A DNA stretch of 64,000 nucleotides from Ancistrus triradiatus. Taxonomy: Eukaryota; Chordata; Actinopteri; Siluriformes; Loricariidae. Made by a program: the position numbers and the translations under genes. Below, in pieces: positions 58,184 through 64,000 of the stretch. The stretch spans positions 15,001 through 79,000 of the forward strand of contig JAJAGP010000219.1 of assembly GCA_025084515.1 (NCBI GenBank). Direction: 5' to 3'. How positions within the stretch are numbered: position 1 is the stretch's first letter; each line of letters opens with the position of its first letter. The notes below the pieces were generated by a model. The model had not been told where the DNA came from, ran no database searches, and saw only the letters and a list, made by a program, of their open reading frames with translations.

Positions 58184-61100
58184 TAACCACCAGCATGTCT
58201 AAGCTAGCTGAGTGTCTGCAATTCAGCCTGCGTGTTGACACTTCCGGTTTGTGAGACCTCGGTGTGATAGTGGTGTAAAGTTCTTCTCAGCATGTCCATC
58301 AGTGCAGACGGGTTCAGTTTGTCTCCACCTTCTACCACACACACAAAACAGCAGCAGTATGAGTGACCTGTCTGTCTTTGCCTCTGAAGGCATTTAAGGA
58401 AACGCACAGATCCCACACCTGTGGCATTAATGGTTGGCGCCCCCTGGTGGTTGTAGTGCTCTAGCAGCTGAACAAATTCCTTCTGAAGGTGTTCATGAGC
58501 CTCCTCCAGAAACGTATTCCTCTGGTGAACCTACACATATACAAATGTTAGGTTTGCGCATCCTGATCTCCTCATCTGTAGCTAAACATGAGCAAGATGG
58601 CCACTGGTCATGAAGGAGAACATCACAGATACTGTCCTAATTCCACCAACCATAAGGGTCTGTAACACACCGCCACACACAAAGACAAGTGTGGTTACCT
58701 GGCTGAGCTCCTGGACGCTCTCGGTCTGCAAACTCTCCAGCTTCTGCAGTCTGAGTAACAGCTTAGCCGACTCAGCCTTCTCCTGCTCCAGGTGACCAGC
58801 AATTGTGGCTGCTTTTGTCTTCTCCAACTCTAGTTGTCCAATCAGATTATCCGACTTCATCTTCTCCTGCTCTAATTGTCCAATCAGATTAGCCGACTTC
58901 ATCTTCTCCTGCTCCAATTGTCCAATGAGATTAGCCGACTTTGCCTTCTCCTGCTCCAATCGACCAGTCAGCTGAGCACTCGATGCCTTAGTTTCATCCA
59001 GCTGCCCAATCAGCTCAGCCTTAGTGCTCAGATATTCCTTCTCCAGCCTACAAGTGGACAACAAAACAGTTCAGTCACTGAGTTTACCAATTCCCAGTTT
59101 CTCAGAGTGACACAGCCTCCGAAAAGATTGCCCAGGGCTTTAAAGGGTGCCATCTTAGCACTATTGTTGCTCTGTTTAGATGTCATTAGACACTGGGAAG
59201 CCCCCTGCATGTGGAGCCTATTCCAGAATATTCTGGCTTCTGCAGCAAATGGGGGAACTCCTCACTAACCAGATTCCCATCCGTACATTTTGCAAATGTT
59301 ATGCACTTGTGAGAAATTTCGGCAGAAAAAACATTAAGTCGTGTTTCCAAACAATACATTTATGTGAAGAAAAAGGATGGCATAGAAAAACAAAAACAGA
59401 GGAATTTAACTTTAATTTGGCTGTGTTCTTTGCAGCAATGCTCATGATGCAGCTGTCTAACACATTCAGTCAGGTTAACTATTAAATCAGATTTAAATAT
59501 AATACTTACTTTGTTTTGTTTTTGGTCTGATCAGGTGGAACGGAGTCATCTGTCTAACAGCTTGGTAGGTCATTGTTTATTCAAAAAAGCTGTTACGTTC
59601 TAGAATGTATGATTGATGGTTTGTGATAGGATTGTGCTGCCCCCTATTGTCTGTTTTTCTAGGAACTCTGATCAGCCAGCTAATTGCCTCTGCCACAGCT
59701 CAATGGGAGAGTCACTGATTGGTTTGTGGATGAAGATTCCTCTTTAAAGCTGCGTTGGTGCTTACTGCGGTGGTTTGTGGTGTTCAGTGTCACCACGATG
59801 CCCCAGGGATTTTTTATTGATTTGTGTTTTGTTTGTTTGTGTCATGCCATGTATACACTTAGGTCAATTACATGGCAGGAAAGGTAAACATCCAGGTATC
59901 AGCTGAAAGTCCACACACTCATATAGGTATGTGATCTACAGCTGTGATTTTAGTCCAGTAATTTTGAGAAAAGTAAGTATTTTATCAGTGTTTTCATGTT
60001 TCAGTGCTCCATTCCTTGTCCGTGGTATACCCGCAAGACGTCGGTGTTGAATATACTTGCAGCGTTCTGTCAAAAAATGTTTTACAGTTAAGGGTTTGCG
60101 GCATGCTCCGCAAAAGACTGGAGGGTCCCCTCGTAGTAGGTGCGTATGGAGGAGTCTGGTGTGTCCAATACGACACCTAGAGATGATGACCTGGTCTATT
60201 GATTTGTTTAGCGCTACTGCTAGTGATGGCATAAGTGTGGCTTTGAGAGATCAAAGCAAATGAAACAAGGATTCGGAAAAAGATTTGATCTTGTGAAACG
60301 TCCCAATCATCGCACCACAGGGACATCTAGTGTCCATCCAGTGGTCTAACAGTAACATCTGTCTCTAGTTGTTTGTCTTGGACAAGTTCAAAATGATCCC
60401 AAACAGCAAACCTGGGTTTCCAATGAATCGGTTCAGTTTCAAATCAGAGTTTCAAGGTTGACATCTCCACTATATTGTTATTATTAATTACTGTTCGCTT
60501 GATTGGTTGTTGTTAAACTTGGTTTTTCAGTTAATTATTTGTTCTGCGAGTCCCTGAGGCTTAGTAGACTGTTTATAGGGGTGATCAAATGGTACTCCAT
60601 CATGCAGAATGGTAACATGCAGTAAATTCCCAAAACAAAACCATGTCTCATGTTTATTCGGAAGAGAGGTAGGTTAATCGACTGTACCTTGTTTCTTTTT
60701 CTTTCCTGATAGCAGAGAAGGTAGAGGGGGAGATGGATAGGGGATTTGTTTATTGTTTTGGTGTAAAGCTCACCCTGAAGCTGTGTGTGTGTCTTTTATA
60801 TGCCCCGAATAAACTGAATCTACTGTTTGATCTTTTAAATCTGGCGTTCGAGTCCTTGTTTGCTCCTCTTTGTTAGGCTCTCAAACTAGACTAAGAGCTT
60901 TTGATATTTTGAGTAAATATTGATCGAGGTCATAACACAGCGTTCACATCACCTCTCGCATTTCGGTTTTAGCGATATTCTTTGTGCGTTACTTGGGTGT
61001 TTCTTCACCTAAAGGGAGCTAACCATCCAATGTTTTTGTGCTTAAATGCCTGTTTTGAAAAACCTGCATGTAATTTACAACATAAACACCTAAAAAAGTC

Positions 61101-61340
61101 ATGTTACAGAGCAGTACAAGTCTGGATACTGATATACTTAAAGACTTGATGTAGAGTTTTGATGGTTCTCTTACTGTTGCAGTGCGTGTTGTGTGCTATC
61201 GGCTCGTTCTCTCTCGTGCATGTGAGCATTCTCCACGTCTCCAAACTTCTGCTTCAGCAGCTGCAGATCGGACACGGCCTCGGCGTGATCTCTTTTCTCT
61301 ACAGAGAGAGCAGCTTCCAGATCCCTGAGCCGCACCTATG

Positions 61341-61377
<37 letters not shown>

Positions 61378-61613
61378 TCAGAATTCAGCAACTATCTGAT
61401 AAGCTTACAGGATCATCCTGGAGAAACCCCTGGGTTAAAAACTAAAGAAATGAATTGTTTATTCTTTTAGATTTTACGCCTCTGTGTTCGTCAGACCCAG
61501 GGACGAATGCCTGACTGTACCTGGATGACCTCAACACTGAACTTGGACTCCAGGTGAGCAACTCTCTCCGACTCCACACCCTGCTCCAAAGTCTTGATTT
61601 TCTGCATGGCTGC

Positions 61614-61695
<82 letters not shown>

Positions 61696-62858
61696 CCGAA
61701 TGGTACTCATACACCAATGCCCACATTATTCTTCTTTCTCATTCCCGCTCACCTCCAGCTCCTTCTTCATTCTCTTCTCCCGATCCACACAGCGCTTCAG
61801 TTCGGACGCCTTCACTCGGAGCTCCTCTGCATCCCGCTGTCTCTCTCTCTGCAGTCTGTCCATCCTGTCCTTAACGCCCTGCAGGGTGTCCTCCTGCTCC
61901 TGACGCAGACAGACGACAGAGAGAGACACTGAGAGAAGTCTCAGAAACTCATTTCAATTCCTAATTAGGAAAACACACGATACCTGCAGCAGTTTCTCCA
62001 GGCGGACCTTCTCCTCCTGCAGCTGCTCTTTCTCCGCGCCGACGCTGTGAATCAGATGGTCCCTCTCATGCAGCTCCGCTCGGAGGCCCAGCTCGTCCTC
62101 GTCCCGAGCACGCTGAGTGAGCTCCAGAGCTTCCTGCAGATCAGAGGCCCTCTGGCGCAGCTCCGCCCCGAGACCTGAACGGAAACGCATCCGTGCACAT
62201 TACGCTTGCTGCACTTACAGAAACCCCTCGATGCAGCTCCGTAACGAGGCCCTACCCTCCAGCTGTTGGTTGCGTTTGATCAGTTCGGTTATTTTGTCCT
62301 CGGCACGATTGTCCCGAGCCGTCGCGTCTCTCTTCACCAGCGCGAGCTCGTACTCCAGCGTCTGCCTCTGAGCCTCGCCTTTCTCCAGCAGAGTGCGACA
62401 GCGAGCCAGCTGAGCCTCGTAACAGGACGCCTGCATCCAAACAAAAGCATAAAGTGAGACACGCCGAGTTCATGCTCAGTCAGTAGGGCGAGGACTTAAG
62501 ACGCCACCTGCTGGTTGCTCTTGGACGTGAGCTCGAGCTTCTCCTTCTCCAACTGGTTGATCCTCCATCTGAGCTCCTCGACTTCATCACTCAATGGACG
62601 AGCTTCCTCTTTCGGCCTGGGTTTGAGCAGGACAGGCTGCTACTGTTATTCGTTCTAAAGAAGGTAAATATCAGGTAAATATCATTGTGTTTACCCGACG
62701 ATTTCCTTCAGATCGCCCTGGGGGGAGCAGTTCGCAGTGTGATGGTTAGATGCACGGCGCGATACTTCGTTCCGTCCACAGTCCTTGCGTTTCGTCCGAG
62801 CTCGAGCACGCTCGTTGTGTCGCTGCATCTTCTGAACAACGCCTGGTCCCGAGGACAT
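47721..62858 (-). CDS. ccdc171: Coiled-coil domain-containing protein 171
   Basis: Coding exons 5' to 3': 62858-62695, 62639-62508, 62430-62256, 62174-61984, 61899-61753, 61613-61521, 61335-61175, 59047-58699, 58530-58419, 58331-58258, 58131-58042, 57375-57175, 57095-56928, 56769-56614, 55672-55099, 53849-53659, 53558-53382, 50096-49911, 49773-49628, 49517-49463, 48583-48452, 48270-48124, 47930-47721. About 1,343 codons, close to the human protein. I recognise it from LEKGEAQRQTLEYELALVK (exon 3), ERVAHLESKF (exon 6), LIAGSVFV-SFSW-EL (exon 13) and SFTEVYELMCCKMASLERE (exon 22). It is almost all coiled coil, with a basic C-terminus (RKKSKAVKKPSKVTSR). The molecular role is poorly known. Phases agree from exon 2 on; the exon 1 donor does not fit exon 2 (phase 2 against 0), and the exon 10 donor is chosen by phase. 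It converges on the cadherin array, and its 3' part is repeated there as pseudogenes. Confidence 0.85.
48815..49412. repeat. Repeat in ccdc171 intron 20, opposite orientation to 13157-13738
   Basis: Begins gcagtgatgtagtcgagac and ends with gtactgcagcactagtgc, which is roughly inverse to the start. It has an AT-rich middle and cctgttagccaatcaga-like interior. Probably a non-autonomous DNA transposon. Confidence 0.5.
50562..50711 (+). mobile_element. tRNA-derived SINE (shortened) in ccdc171 intron 17
   Basis: The head tggtagcctagcggttaagg resembles an A box and the tail gtaagtcactctggataaga is a common fish SINE tail. The B-box part seems deleted. Confidence 0.65.
51775..53326 (-). mobile_element. 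Tc1 element with about 215-bp inverted repeats, nearly intact
   Basis: Ends ctggtccttctcaaaaaatt, flanked by TA (51773-51774 and 53327-53328). The minus-strand transposase is in two frames: 52989-52591 (MGKTADLTAVQKAIIDTLKQ, helix-turn-helix ending QSAVSRHLSGK) and 52482-52039. Catalytic residues are visible: FSDESNFF (near 52600), IFQHDLAPAH, NSPDLNPIENLW. One region around 52500-52590 breaks the frame. The right end is 55 bp from ccdc171 exon 17. Confidence 0.92.
53850..55098. other. ccdc171 intron 15, with (TG)n(GA)n at 55015-55095
   Basis: No gene seen. The (TG)n(GA)n tract directly abuts the exon 15 donor (gtatctctctct on the minus strand). 54865-55010 is also present in the decayed copy at 36076-36280. 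Confidence 0.75.
55862..56602. repeat. A-rich low-complexity block in ccdc171 intron 14
   Basis: About 740 bp of variants of aaaatataaaataaata with hardly any G or C on the plus strand. It behaves like a diverged A/T-rich satellite. It is absent from the decayed ccdc171 copy, where exons 15 and 14 are joined by deletion. Confidence 0.8.
57702..57813. repeat. (TA)n and (CA)n microsatellites in ccdc171 intron 11
   Basis: About 40 TA units followed by aaaaaaa and (CA)n. Open frames read through it are artefacts of the repeat. Confidence 0.95.
58132..58180. repeat. (CA)n directly at the acceptor of ccdc171 exon 11
   Basis: On the minus strand this reads (TG)n then tag/CTGAAGG, so the repeat occupies the place of the polypyrimidine tract. 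Confidence 0.9.
58738..58985 (-). repeat. 42-bp coding repeats in ccdc171 exon 8
   Basis: Five to six successive 14-residue units of the type LIGQLEQEKMKSAN (variants GRLEQEKAKSAN, GQLELEKTKAAT, GHLEQEKAESAK). Each unit is two heptads, so the coiled coil stays in register. The human protein, as I recall it, has no such repeat here. Confidence 0.85.
59936..60232 (-). mobile_element. Fragment of an I/Nimb-like LINE in ccdc171 intron 7
   Basis: 98 codons with SRCRIGHTRLLHTHLLRG, PVFCGACRKPLTVKHFL and a following cysteine. This arrangement is found at the C-terminus of RNase H-bearing LINEs of the I group. No RT part is seen next to it. The rest of the intron (59048-61174) shows no gene. Confidence 0.6.
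61614..61692. repeat. (CA)n at the acceptor of ccdc171 exon 6
   Basis: About 36 CA units; on the minus strand (TG)n runs straight into tgcag/GCAGCC. A shorter (CA)n at 61345-61375 lies before exon 7. Confidence 0.95.
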
Positions 62859-62992
62859 GACCTCAGCGTAACGCTAACGTCCTGTTCATTTGCAACACAG
62901 ATGATTACTGATGTATTTAACACGAACATGTTTTATTAATCTGATGCGCACATATAAACCAAGCCTCCATAATGCAAGAATTAGACTATTTT

Positions 62993-63172
62993 AGTCAATC
63001 AGCATAAGCTTTTATATAGAGTGACTTACAACTGATACAGTCTTACAATCCAAACAACTGTGGATTAAGAGCCTGGCTCAAGGACTCAAAGGTGGCAGCT
63101 TGGCAGAGGTTTGATTTGAACCCTTGACCTTCTGGTCCACAGTCCAGTTCCTTAACCACTAAGCCACCACAT
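62993..63172 (-). mobile_element. tRNA-derived SINE upstream of ccdc171
   Basis: On the minus strand: gtggtggcttagtggttaag (A box), ggttcaaatcaaacc region (B box), tail gtaagtcactctatataaaa. The order and spacing fit a Pol III SINE. Confidence 0.75.
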
Positions 63173-64000
63173 AAATCAATACACACTTTATCATGCATTT
63201 ACACACAATACCACAATGCTCCCAAGATCGGTTTCAGGCTAGAACGCAGGAGGCGTTTGAATCCTCCTCCTACTATCCAAATTCTGAACTACTAACCTGT
63301 TATAACGAATGATGACCTGAGCAGGGAATCGAACCGGGGATCTAGATGGGTCAGGCCACAGCGCCGAGCTAACCAGACAGAATGAGTAAAGTTATGCACA
63401 TTACAAATGTTAAATCCAGCAATCCACAGCCATAATGCATTAAAGTAAATTATTTATGTTTGCTTTCTGCAAATTGTCAGTGTTTTCTCATTTACACACA
63501 ACAACAAAGCGTACGCATTGACCAGGGGTGCGAAAAGTTTTGCATAAGACTAAATATTAGATATCTTAATCAAAAACTAGGATTAATCCATATATTTAAC
63601 GTACGGAACACTGTTAGTACCTTGTATAAGAGCAACTTAGATAATGTTTGGCTGCAGAAGGAAAAACACACAGAAACGCAAAGCAATATCGATTATAAAC
63701 ACAGCAAATTACCAAAACAAACAGTTTTATCAAGAAGAAGAGAATACAAGTTATTATATCGATGCAACTCAGTTTGTTTACGGTCGCTATAGAGCTAGCA
63801 TTAGCCACGGAGCTAACGAACATAGTAACGCTTTGTTTTAATGTCGAGTTTCCTCCAACCATGACATGAATACACAACAAAGGAAGCTTTTTTTCACCTA
63901 TATAACTAACCATATAACAAACCGATAAACGAATTTAATACCAAAACACTCAAAAGTTACCCCGAAGTGACGCCTCCGTTTAAATCTGACGCCGTTACGG
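63173..64000. other. 5' flank of ccdc171
   Basis: Contains another tRNA-like repeat fragment (gaatcgaaccggggatct, near 63327). The final 200 bp may hold the promoter or a 5' UTR exon of ccdc171, but I see no decisive motif. Confidence 0.4.

Noticed and set aside
62993..63172. Functional tRNA gene
   Set aside because: A and B box matches are followed by a SINE tail, and no complete cloverleaf is apparent.

Overview
The window is vertebrate genomic DNA, almost certainly from a teleost fish. It has multi-exon genes with GT/AG introns, long (CA/TG)n tracts, L2-clade LINEs with a ...AAGTC pentamer tail, several Tc1/mariner elements with TA target duplications, tRNA-derived SINEs, and a Tf1/sushi-type chromovirus of the kind common in fish. 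Nothing bacterial (operons, ribosome-binding sites, CRISPR) is present. An otophysan such as a catfish is a guess, not something the sequence proves.

Layout. (1) 1-14.6 kb: the 3' half of cadherin-like copy A (+). Its intron 9 holds a Ty3/Gypsy chromovirus (107-9759), and the 5' LTR of that element is itself split by a 4.7-kb L2 LINE (313-5019, minus). (2) 14.7-20.2 kb: spacer with two Tc1-type insertions and a small decayed fragment of the 3' end of ccdc171. (3) 20.6-30.0 kb: cadherin-like copy B (+), complete and open. I read 13 coding exons and 588 codons: signal peptide, cadherin prodomain, RRKR cleavage site, EC1-EC2, then a second EC1-EC2-like module and a stop, with no transmembrane or cytoplasmic segment. 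(4) 30-38.3 kb: spacer with larger decayed ccdc171 fragments (exons like 22, 21, 15, 14, 13), one split by a 5'-truncated L2 with a clean 10-bp target duplication, and a 283-bp MITE. (5) 39.1-47.2 kb: cadherin-like copy C (+), a pseudogene that lost exons 1-2 in a 1.2-kb deletion and carries a TGA in exon 4. (6) 47.7-62.9 kb: ccdc171 (minus), 23 coding exons and about 1,343 codons, apparently intact, with TE, SINE and microsatellite insertions in its introns. (7) 63.2-64.0 kb: its 5' flank.

Interpretation. A segment with a cadherin gene and the 3' part of the convergent ccdc171 gene was duplicated in tandem at least twice. The ccdc171 parts of the inner copies decayed by deletion, and the terminal ccdc171 stayed whole. 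At least five transposon insertions are present in one copy only, with the empty site kept in a sister copy, so they can be ordered relative to the duplication.

The most unusual biology is (a) the array of soluble, TM-less E-cadherin-type proteins made of a duplicated EC1-EC2 cassette without the adhesive Trp2, and (b) ccdc171 splice acceptors, about half of which consist of a (TG)n tract ending in TAG/CAG where a polypyrimidine tract is expected. All assignments come from reading the sequence and recalling families. No database search was run.
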